Below are positions 1 through 8,100 of a stretch of 30,851 nucleotides of DNA, in pieces (position 1 is the stretch's first letter; each line of letters opens with the position of its first letter). The notes beneath the pieces were generated by a model. The model worked only from the letters and a program-made list of their open reading frames with translations. It did not search any database and had not been told where the DNA came from. Source of the stretch: a virus; the IMG/VR virus record IMGVR_UViG_3300034198_004497, positions 1 to 30,851 of that record; one strand, 5' to 3'. A program made the position numbers and the translations under genes.

Positions 1-141
1 ACTCTTGGCGCGACAGGTGCAGCACCTAACCTCACAGCGATGCTTGCAACCGGCATCACTGGCGCTGCCCCCGCTACTTTCCCGACTGCTGGTCTAGTAG
101 GTTCACAGTCCATGCTGATGATCGCCGCTCAGCTGGCCTAG
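1..141 (+). CDS. C-terminal end of an unidentified protein (partial)
   Basis: Frame 1 is open from the first base of the window to a TAG at 139-141 and gives the last 46 residues of a protein that starts outside the window. The tail is rich in Ala, Gly, Thr and Leu and ends MLMIAAQLA. It stops two bases before the GTG of the next gene, so it is probably part of the same rightward operon. I do not recognise a family. Its place just before the membrane protein, holin and terminase genes suggests a virion or lysis-associated protein, but that is only context. Confidence 0.6.
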   Translation, partial: TLGATGAAPNLTAMLATGITGAAPATFPTAGLVGSQSMLMIAAQLA

Positions 142-143
142 TC

Positions 144-518
144 GTGTTGAGTAGCCTTTTTGCCAATGAAGTGCAGCAGTCCATAGTCACACTCGCCGCA
201 CTACTAGCAGCGGTTACTGTGATTGGAGCGTTTGCCAACTCTCGAATCATCAAGCCGCTAGTGATGCTTTACAACAAAGTCAACAACCTGCTCGAGCAAC
301 TGCAAGACAACACGGACGGCATCAAGGCAGTGCGTGATGAGATAGGCGCAATCAAGTACGAGATTTCGACAAACGATGGTGGCTCAATGAAAGACGCGCA
401 AAAGCGTATGGAGTTGTGTCAGCACCAAATGTTTGAGCAGTTAGAAACACTCAGGCTAGCCGTTGAGATCGACCATCAACTACTTGTCCAATACATAGAC
501 AACAAGGAATCATCATGA
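144..518 (+). CDS. membrane-anchored coiled-coil protein, DUF2746-like
   Basis: This 124-residue protein starts with GTG two bases after the preceding stop. One hydrophobic segment lies at about residues 14-34 (IVTLAALLAAVTVIGAF). A long helical, probably coiled-coil stretch follows (NKVNNLLEQLQDNTDGIKAVRDE), then the motif STNDGGSMKDAQKRME. The N-terminal membrane segment, Asn/Glu-rich coil and N-G-G-S-hydrophobic-x-D pattern resemble DUF2746 proteins, small membrane proteins of actinobacteriophages often found near lysis genes. The holin encoded two genes later supports a role at the inner membrane during lysis. The precise job is unknown, and spanin-like or holin-accessory roles are both possible. 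Its stop overlaps the next start (ATGA), which indicates translational coupling. Confidence 0.6.
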   Translation: MLSSLFANEVQQSIVTLAALLAAVTVIGAFANSRIIKPLVMLYNKVNNLLEQLQDNTDGIKAVRDEIGAIKYEISTNDGGSMKDAQKRMELCQHQMFEQLETLRLAVEIDHQLLVQYIDNKESS

Positions 519-784
519 AGCCGAACCCCGCCAAGCCGCCGAAGGGTGCAAGCATCCCGAAGGTCGCTCCTAAGAATCCAAAGCTTCCGGCCAAGCCAAT
601 CACGTCAACGCCGGTCACGCGCAAGCCTCCGGTGAAAGGCAAGCCCGTTGAAGGGCCGAAGGCTGTCAAGAGCCGGGGGATGCAGATGGGTGATGCCATT
701 GCTCCCACCAAAGCGCAGAAGAACGCATACGACATGAAGAAGGCCCAGGAGCGTTACATGGCTGCCAAGGCCAGGAAGAAGTAG
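515..784 (+). CDS. small Lys/Pro-rich basic protein
   Basis: The product has 89 residues and is dominated by Lys, Pro and Ala (for example NPKLPAKP and RKPPVKGKP), followed by a helical basic C-terminus (AYDMKKAQERYMAAKARKK). The first half is likely disordered and the whole protein strongly positive, so it could bind nucleic acid, membrane or another virion component. The ATG overlaps the stop of the membrane-protein gene (ATGA), and the holin gene begins six bases after its stop. I do not recognise a family. Similar low-complexity K/P tracts recur at the N-terminus of the protein encoded at 11841-12779. Confidence 0.65.
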   Translation: MKPNPAKPPKGASIPKVAPKNPKLPAKPITSTPVTRKPPVKGKPVEGPKAVKSRGMQMGDAIAPTKAQKNAYDMKKAQERYMAAKARKK

Positions 785-790
785 CAACTC

Positions 791-1051
791 ATGAGCATGT
801 TCACGACTGACTTTTGGAAGGCCACCGCAGAACGGGCCTGCTCTACCGCAGCGCAGTCTGCCTTGCTTGTTGTGGGCGCTGGTCAGTTTGATGTGCTCAC
901 CGTTGACTGGCAACACGTTGCCGGCTTTGCCGCTGGTGGTTTTGTGTTGACCGTGCTCAAGTGCATGGTTGCCGCCAACACCGGCTACGACAACTCTCCC
1001 TCTTTCGGTTCGATCGAGGAACTGCCCGTAACTTTCGCGCCGGACAAGTAA
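791..1051 (+). CDS. holin, r1t type
   Basis: This 86-residue protein would form the membrane lesions that release the endolysin encoded at 22269-23156. The N-terminus FTTDFWKATAERACSTAAQSALL matches the FWkxxxERaxxTxxQ signature of r1t-type holins. It is followed by a hydrophobic stretch, a VDW motif, and a second hydrophobic segment (VAGFAAGGFVLTVLKCMVA). That gives two membrane segments and a short soluble tail, as expected for the family. The GAAGAAG upstream is a modest ribosome-binding site. Its TAA overlaps the terminase ATG (TAATG), so lysis and packaging genes are coupled. Holin and endolysin are 21 kb apart, which is unusual but known in phages whose lysis genes are split. Confidence 0.8.
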   Translation: MSMFTTDFWKATAERACSTAAQSALLVVGAGQFDVLTVDWQHVAGFAAGGFVLTVLKCMVAANTGYDNSPSFGSIEELPVTFAPDK

Positions 1052-2937
1052 TGGCTATGCGGCCCGCACAGGTGCGGGTGTGGGAGCGATACTTTGACTA
1101 CCGGGACAGTGGCTTGTCCGTTGAAGCTGCTGCTCGCAAAGCCAAGATTGCTCCCTCTACGGCGTACAAGTTTGAACGCGGGGATCAAGGCAGCACCGGA
1201 CTCGAGGCTGCCGACATTCTCAACCGTGACACGGTTGCCGGCAATCGGGTGGCTGCCCCGCTCGATCCCGAAGTTCAGGCTGCGCTAGACGACTTTGCGG
1301 TGTTCCGGCTGCGCTACTTTGGCCGCAAGTCAATGCCGTGGCAGGTTGAGGCAGCCTACGACGTGCTGCGCGCCGTGGAGTCGCCCGACAAGGAATACAT
1401 CGTTGTCAACTGTCCCCCCGGCTCAGGAAAGTCAACGCTGTTTACCAACGACATTCCCTGCTGGCTGATTGCCCGCAACCGCGCTATTCGCATCCAGATC
1501 GGCTCACGCACCGAACGTCAGGCGCGCATGTACGTCTCGCGCATCAAGAAGTCTCTCGAGCGCGACGCTCCGCTGCGAGCCGACGCCGACTCTCTTGCTA
1601 CCGGCGCAGCGTTCGATGCCCTTGCTTGCATTCAAGACGACTTCGGTGCGTTCAAGCCGGAAGGTCGCAGCGACTTGTGGCGCGCAGAAGCTTTGGTTGC
1701 CCGCCAGCTCGATGGTGTGTCGCTGGACGACAAAGAACCAACGGTTTCCGCGTGGGGTCAAGACTCAGGTTTTCTTGGTGGTCGATTCGATTTGGTCATT
1801 TGGGATGACCTTGTGGACCGCAAAAACACCAAAACTCCCGAAGCGAAAGAGAACCTGCGCTACTGGTGGGGTACGGAAGCCGAAACTCGACTTGAGCCGG
1901 GGGGTGCGCTGATTTTGCAGGGCCAGCGCATCAGTCACGACGACTTGTACCGGACATGCCTGGACATGCGGACGCTCAACGAGCAGCCCAAGTACCGTCA
2001 CGTCAAGTATCAGGCTCACGATCTGGCTTCCTGCAACGAAGAACACGGCCCGACGGCTCAACCGTGGCCGCAAGGCTGCCTTTTGGACCCGTATCGGCTC
2101 AACTGGTCGTCGCTGGAGACGATCCGAAACAACAATCCGCGGGTATTCGAGGTTCAGTACCAGCAGGAGGACGGCGATGTTGTCGGCGGTCTCGTTGATC
2201 CGGCTTGGATCACTGGTGGACTAGACGGGGAAGGCTATTTGGCTCCCGGATGCCTCGATCATCAGCGGATCATTGGCGATGTGCCGGCGCATCTGGTCGG
2301 AACCAACGCTTTTTCGTTTGTCAGCGTAGACCCGTCCCCGACCGAATGGTGGGGGATCATCTGGTGGGTGTACGACCCGGACTCTGAGAACCGTTACGCA
2401 GTCGATTTGATCCGTCAGCGGCTCAACCCTGAGCAGTTTCTGTCCCTCGACCTCGACACGTTCGCTTTCAGCGGTGTCATGGAGGATCTGCGCGTTGCCT
2501 CAATCAACGCGGGGGCACCGATCAGCCGTGTCATCGTAGAAACGAACGCTGCCCAACGCTGGTTGCTTTCGCAGCCGCACGTTCAACGCTGGATGCAGGC
2601 GACAGGGGTGACGTTCATCCCTCACACAACCACCATCAACAAGCATGACGTGAAATACGGTGTGGAGTCGATTGGTGACCTGTTTCGGCAGGGCCGCATC
2701 CGTCTACCGTGGGGTGACATTCAATCTCGCCTCAAAACAAACGCTCTCGTACGCGAAGCGCAGCAGTACCCGGAGTCGGACACTACTGACATGGTGATGA
2801 GCACTTGGTTCCACAAGTTGTGCATCGAAAACCATTACACTCGCTCAGGCGGTCTCGGCTACAAGCGTCCAGTACCATTTTTTGTGTCTCGCGGTCGTTC
2901 CGGTGTTTCCCGTGGCCTTGCATCGTTCGTGGGATAG
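1051..2937 (+). CDS. terL: terminase large subunit with N-terminal helix-turn-helix
   Basis: This is the ATP-driven DNA packaging motor and nuclease, 628 residues from the ATG that overlaps the holin stop. Residues about 15-45 (SGLSVEAAARKAKIAPSTAYKFERG) form a helix-turn-helix of the kind normally found in the small terminase subunit. The ATPase follows, with Walker A CPPGSGKS at about residues 121-128 and Walker B LVIWDD at about 248-253. The C-terminal RNase H-like nuclease has FVSVDPSP at about 424-431, a later VIVETNAA strand, and acidic residues near DTTDMVMS. No separate small terminase gene is visible, so the fused domain may recognise the packaging site. The portal follows after a short gap. 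An in-frame ATG at 1057 is an alternative start. Confidence 0.93.
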   Translation: MAMRPAQVRVWERYFDYRDSGLSVEAAARKAKIAPSTAYKFERGDQGSTGLEAADILNRDTVAGNRVAAPLDPEVQAALDDFAVFRLRYFGRKSMPWQVEAAYDVLRAVESPDKEYIVVNCPPGSGKSTLFTNDIPCWLIARNRAIRIQIGSRTERQARMYVSRIKKSLERDAPLRADADSLATGAAFDALACIQDDFGAFKPEGRSDLWRAEALVARQLDGVSLDDKEPTVSAWGQDSGFLGGRFDLVIWDDLVDRKNTKTPEAKENLRYWWGTEAETRLEPGGALILQGQRISHDDLYRTCLDMRTLNEQPKYRHVKYQAHDLASCNEEHGPTAQPWPQGCLLDPYRLNWSSLETIRNNNPRVFEVQYQQEDGDVVGGLVDPAWITGGLDGEGYLAPGCLDHQRIIGDVPAHLVGTNAFSFVSVDPSPTEWWGIIWWVYDPDSENRYAVDLIRQRLNPEQFLSLDLDTFAFSGVMEDLRVASINAGAPISRVIVETNAAQRWLLSQPHVQRWMQATGVTFIPHTTTINKHDVKYGVESIGDLFRQGRIRLPWGDIQSRLKTNALVREAQQYPESDTTDMVMSTWFHKLCIENHYTRSGGLGYKRPVPFFVSRGRSGVSRGLASFVG

Positions 2938-2951
2938 GGAGGGAGTCAGAC

Positions 2952-4811
2952 ATGAGGACGCCGGATGAGATTCTTGCGCTGCATCAAGAGCGCGAGAAGA
3001 TGTACCGACCGCTGCACAACGCGATGCGCGAGATTCAAGCGATCTACGACGGCAAAGCGACCGTTCCCCTGTCTGAGTTGAACCGTGACGAGCCTTCCAG
3101 CGTCCCCAACCTGCTCGCACAGGGTGTAGAGCAAATGGCTGGCCGCGTAGCCTCAATCACGCCGATGGTTTCGTTCAGTTCAGAACAGCCAGGTGTCCGC
3201 AAGTACGACCGTAGAGCCGAACAGGCACGTCGAGTTGTCACCGGCTGGCACCAGATGGACCGGCTGAGCCTCAAAAAGAAGCTGAGCGCCCGCCACTTGC
3301 TTGCCTACGGGCTGGGAGCGACGGTGGTCCGCTACGACGCCAAGTTGAAGCGCCCGACGTGGGACGTGCGCTCACCCCTTGAGTGTTTTCCTTCGATGGA
3401 GGTTGAGCCGTCCACGTTCACCCCGCTAGACGTCGTGTTCGCCTACCGTCGCAGCGTTTCGTGGCTTCGGTCGCGCGGATACGCCGAAAACGTCACGCTG
3501 GTCACTGGCCGCACTGACACGTCCGGGGACACCGAAATGATGGTCCTCGAATACGTGGATCATGACGGCATCATGCTCGTTTTGACTGGTGTAGCCGAGC
3601 AGACAAACGGGTGGATGAACAGCAACCCGATTACGCTCAACGCTCGTCGGGCGACAGCAATCGACTTTGCTGCAAACCCGTCTGGTCAGATGCAGGTCGT
3701 CGTTCCAACGCGCATCACCCTTTCTCGCACTGGTGGACAGTTCGACACGATGGTTGGCATGTACTACGCGCAGTCGAAGCTTATGGCTCTCGAGATTGCC
3801 GCCGTTGAGAAGGGCGTTTTTCCGGACGCCTACCTTGTTGGCCGTCCAGGGGAAACTCCGCGGTTCGTGGACGGCCCGTATGACGGTCGGACTGGTCAGA
3901 TCAACGTAGTCACGGGCGGTGACGTGAAAGAAATGAGTACCGCCCCCGGCTACATGACTCCGCAGACCATTGACCGTCTCGAGCGGGCGCAGCGGCTCAC
4001 CGCAGGCATCCCGGCAGAGTTTGGTGGCGAGTCAGGGTCCAACATTCGCACGGGCCGGCGTGGCGACGCTGTGCTGTCCGCGGTCATCGACTTTCCGGTG
4101 GCTGAGGCGCAAGACATCATGGCTTTCGCGCTGCACGACGAAAACAAGGCGGCGATCGCACTGGCCAAGCACTACGACGGCTCCGCTAAGCGCATGGTGT
4201 TTGTCGGCACCGGCAACGCTGCCCGCGCGGTCACCTACGTTTCGACCGAAGTGTTCAGCAACGATGAGCATGTGGTGTCCTACCCTGCGTCCGGCACTGA
4301 CTTGAACTCGCTAATGATCGGATTAGGTCAGCGGGTTGGCATGGGCATCATGTCGAAGGAGACCGCAGCGGCACTCGATCCGTTTGTTGAGTCTCCCGAA
4401 ATGGAACATGACCGGATCATCAGCGAAGGGCTCGAGCAGGCGCTTGTGTCGGGAATCCAGCAGCAGGCAGCGTCTGGTCAGATCCCGCCGATGGTGCTCG
4501 CCAAGGTGATGATGCTGGTGAAAATGGACAAGATGGAACTCGCGGACGCACTCAACAAGGTTGCTGAGGATGCCGCCAAAGAGCAAGCTAAAGCGGAAGC
4601 GGAGCAGCAGACTCAACAGCAGGGCGCTCCCGGTGGGCCTCCGACCGCTGACCAACTCAGTGCCCCAGCAGCGCAGGCGTCTCTTGCCGGCGCTAGCCCG
4701 ATCCCTGGCGCTTCGGCTGGTCAAGCGGACCTTGCTGGACTTCTATCAACTTTGCGTCAGCCTGCTATGACCGTGCAACCAATGAGGGGGGTGGCGTCAG
4801 GTGCGATGTGA
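2952..4811 (+). CDS. portal protein
   Basis: The portal is the dodecameric ring at the capsid vertex through which DNA is packaged and ejected. This 619-residue protein follows the terminase directly and starts at an ATG preceded by AGGGAGGGAG. An N-terminal helical region (PDEILALHQEREKMYRPLHNAM) leads into the typical portal pattern DEPSSVPNLLAQGVEQMAGRV, with a membrane/clip-like core and the sequence RLTAGIPAEFGGESGSNIRTGRRGD. The C-terminal part is helical and ends in a Gln/Ala/Pro-rich tail (about residues 540-619) that is probably disordered and inside the head. Assignment rests on position, size and pattern, since I could not run a profile search. The 17-bp palindrome begins two bases after the stop. 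Confidence 0.85.
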   Translation: MRTPDEILALHQEREKMYRPLHNAMREIQAIYDGKATVPLSELNRDEPSSVPNLLAQGVEQMAGRVASITPMVSFSSEQPGVRKYDRRAEQARRVVTGWHQMDRLSLKKKLSARHLLAYGLGATVVRYDAKLKRPTWDVRSPLECFPSMEVEPSTFTPLDVVFAYRRSVSWLRSRGYAENVTLVTGRTDTSGDTEMMVLEYVDHDGIMLVLTGVAEQTNGWMNSNPITLNARRATAIDFAANPSGQMQVVVPTRITLSRTGGQFDTMVGMYYAQSKLMALEIAAVEKGVFPDAYLVGRPGETPRFVDGPYDGRTGQINVVTGGDVKEMSTAPGYMTPQTIDRLERAQRLTAGIPAEFGGESGSNIRTGRRGDAVLSAVIDFPVAEAQDIMAFALHDENKAAIALAKHYDGSAKRMVFVGTGNAARAVTYVSTEVFSNDEHVVSYPASGTDLNSLMIGLGQRVGMGIMSKETAAALDPFVESPEMEHDRIISEGLEQALVSGIQQQAASGQIPPMVLAKVMMLVKMDKMELADALNKVAEDAAKEQAKAEAEQQTQQQGAPGGPPTADQLSAPAAQASLAGASPIPGASAGQADLAGLLSTLRQPAMTVQPMRGVASGAM

Positions 4812-4813
4812 AC

Positions 4814-4830
4814 TGTCTCAGTCTGAGACA
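4814..4830. repeat. dispersed palindrome, copy 1 (TGTCTCAGTCTGAGACA)
   Basis: A perfect palindrome with 8-bp arms around a central T fills almost the whole gap between the portal stop and the next ATG. That ATG lacks a normal ribosome-binding site, so the palindrome takes the place where one would be. A protein bound here, or a hairpin in the transcript, could affect expression of the next gene. It is one of seven copies in the window. Confidence 0.85.
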
Positions 4831-4832
4831 CG

Positions 4833-5192
4833 ATGAGCCGCGGAGGTAGGCGTCAAGGAACACCCGGTAAGGCGTACAGCAACCGGACTGACCTTGCCGT
4901 AAACACTGGTCCGCAGACAGGAATGGCTACCGCGGCTTCTGGTGGAGTGGCTGCGCCAGCGACGCAACAGTGGACAACACCCGATCAGGTTCCGTCGTTG
5001 ACTGATCCCACGGCACGCCCTGACCTTCCCGTCACACACGGTCTCGCTACTGGTCCCGGTGCGGGCATGGAAGCGATCGGCCCGGTTCCTTCGCGTCCAG
5101 AAGCCGACCAACTGTTTGCCGCCTACGCAATCATGCCGACCCCTGAGTTGATGAACGCGATCATGATGATGCAGGAGAAAGGAGTCGTCTAG
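4833..5192 (+). CDS. small post-portal protein of unknown function
   Basis: This 119-residue protein begins MSRGGRRQGTPGKAYSNRTDL, a basic N-terminus that I associate with short proteins encoded just after the portal in actinobacteriophages. The middle is Pro/Thr/Gly-rich and probably disordered. The C-terminus is helical and Met-rich (PELMNAIMMMQEKGVV). No catalytic motif is visible. The start has no Shine-Dalgarno sequence because the preceding bases are the palindrome at 4814-4830. Its TAG overlaps the GTG of the giant gene (TAGTG), and its own last codons supply that gene's ribosome-binding site (AGGAGAAAGGAG). A virion or assembly role is likely from context only. Confidence 0.7.
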   Translation: MSRGGRRQGTPGKAYSNRTDLAVNTGPQTGMATAASGGVAAPATQQWTTPDQVPSLTDPTARPDLPVTHGLATGPGAGMEAIGPVPSRPEADQLFAAYAIMPTPELMNAIMMMQEKGVV

Positions 5193-8100
5193 TGGCTGCG
5201 CCCAAAAAGACTCCCTTGCAGAAGGCTCAGGAGCGGTGGTCGGGAGCGTTTGATCGAGAATATGTGCCGTTCGAGAGTGTCCCGCACTACGACCCGATCG
5301 ACATTATGCGCGTTGACGGTCAACTGATTGTTGCTCAAACCGTCAACAACCGGCGACTCGATGCAGCACTCACAATGGGGCCGATGGGCGCGCGCATGTT
5401 TGACCAGTGGGCGCGCAACACTCCCGCCACCGACCCTTTCACTTGGATTCCGCTCGCCTACTCAGGGGTCGCCCCTGATCGTTTGCCGACGATCGTTCAA
5501 GACCAGATCAACTACGCTGACCTGATTCCTAAGGCAGCACCGGAGCCGACGCAGAGCGCAATCCCTCAAAACAACGAGCCTGACAACCTGTTTGAGTCGA
5601 TAACTGGCGCAGTTTCAAATGCCTATGATGCCGCATGGTCAGGCATCCAGACGGGGGTCCGCGGAGCGTTTTCGGCTTTGCAGACGTTGCTCGAGGTTCC
5701 TGTCGGACAGGTCAACTCAATCTACGGTGACCGAGAAGCTAAGAGACAGGTAGCAGAGAAGTACGGCTTGAAGTTTGAGGAAGTAGAGTTTCTATTTCCC
5801 AACTACGGCAACACAGCGTTACGACTTGCCGGCCTAGGTGGCACCCCAGTTCCCGATGGTGTCGACCCCTACAACTGGGCCGTTTTCCACTTTGGGCAAG
5901 ACCGCGCTGACATTATGTTTGCAGCGCAAGACGAGTTTTTGAGGCAACCGAATCGTGCAGGGACACCCTTGCAGGCGTGGCAAGACTTGGTGATGCGAAC
6001 AAGCGCAGGTCAGATTGGCAACGATCCTGGACTGCTGTTTGATCCTGAGCTTGGTGGATCAGGTTTGCTACCTAGTAACCGGATTGAGGAAGAAAAATAC
6101 ACTCGCGCTGGTCAACAGTACGACTTGCGTACGCCGGAAATGAAAGAAGCAGCGGCTCAAAAGATCGAGAATATGACTCTCCAGTTGGCGAAGCGCGGCT
6201 ACATGCCTAACCAAGACTGGGTTGACTCAATCAACGCGCCACTAGCGGCCACCCCAGGTCGAATGATTGCTCAACAGTGGCTTGATCCCACAAGCTCGGA
6301 CTATGCCGTGAAGTCGGGGATCATCGACGCTGGCATTTCGCTTGGCCTAGACCCTGCCAACTACATGGGTGTCGGCTTGGTTGAAAAGGGAGCATTGCTG
6401 CTTCCTAAGGTGCTACGCAAAGCCGGTGTGGCAGTCCCGACTACGGCCCGTGAAGCCGTCGGCAAGCAGCGTCAAGTTTTGGTGGCTACTGATGGGCGAG
6501 TCAAGTTTGGTGCGGCCAATCAGGTGCCGTCGCCGCTTGCTGCTGTGCGCGCGTCAGCCAAAGACAAGACCACGATTGCTGACCTCCGCTCGCTTGGGAT
6601 TGAAGAAGTTGTTGACCCTGCTCGCGCAGCGGCTGAGGCTGCCGGCACCACAACCAGTGGCCGTGGTTTCTACGTCAGCGGTCAGGCCGCATACAACTTC
6701 TTGATGGGCGCTAGAGGCGGGCGTATTGTTGACGATCTAGTTGGCATGACTTCACCCACAGCGATTGTGCTCAAATCCAATCGCAAGTTCGATATTGCCC
6801 TTGCCACTCAGTTATCTAAGGCGTCTACACCCGAAGCAGTGCGAGCGGTCTTGTTGAGCCGCATGGGTGGGGAGATTGACTCCGCATCAGGTTTGACCAA
6901 GTTTGGTCAAGCGCCTGGACTGTTTCGTAGCGCACCAATCGTCTCTACCTTCTTCGGGGGAGCAGCCAAAGACTCTGCTTTTCGGCAGTGGTTCCGTCTT
7001 GCGCCGCAGAGCGGTCACTTCGACCTGAACGACACTGACGAGGCCTTCCAGCGCATCGAAGCGTTCACGCGTGGACTTGGTATCACCGCGGAAAAGTTCG
7101 GTGAGCACATGGACCGCATCATCAACTCGCCTCAGGATCGAAACATTCGGTTTGAGGCTTTGACTGACTTGATGATGGAGGTTGCTACCAAGCTCAAAGA
7201 TGAGAACGGCATCGAGTCTGCTCGAGCGAAAGACTTGGTTCAACTTTTTGCTGGCGGCCTGTCTAACGATGCTCGCAAGTATGTGGCCGAAGGCGTGGCG
7301 TTGAGCGGCAATCTTGGAGCAAAGCTGGACGTACACAAGCCGCTTTTGGAAGCCGAGTTGTTGGGTCGAACTGTCGCTTTGCCTGACTTCCGAGCAATCA
7401 TGCGCGAGACCGGCATGTTGGGGTCTATCGAACGCAAGTTGAGCGGCGATGCCAAGGTTGCTTCGTACGTCTTAGACAAGTTGAACCACGGCACGTCTAT
7501 TTGGCGTATGGGCGTACTGGTTCGACCTGCCTACGTTCTGCGCGAGATTGGCGAAATGAACTTTCGTCAAGGACTGTCTGGCTACGGCGGTGGTTTTGTT
7601 CATCCCGCTCAGCACATCGGCTTGGTCATGTCTACGATCATGGCAAAAGAGGCTGCTACCGCGGCCCATCGTATTGGTCGTGCCGTTATGGGCCACATCG
7701 ACTGGGAGCACAACAACAAACTGTTTGATCGGCAAGTGGAGCGCAGGGGCGCTTTGGAGGGTGCGCTTCCTCGGACTCGCGCAGTTGCCTACCGCGCAAT
7801 CGCACTGCCGGGTCAAGGTGTTCGCACTACGGCTGAACTTGCTGGCCGTATTCCTGTTCCGGCCCTACTGCGGGACGTGGAGAAGCAACGGGTAGCCGGA
7901 TACAAGGCTGCCCCGGTAGTCCACACCAAGGTTTCTGCCGGATCGTACACGACGGGCGACGGGCACACGATCAACAAGACCGGAAAGACGTGGACAGTCA
8001 CCGGCCCGTTTGGCGCTGGAAACTACCCGACTATGGCTGCCGCTCGAACCGCGATTGACAACGCGGCACCCAAGAATGTTCCCATCATGCAGACTTACGT

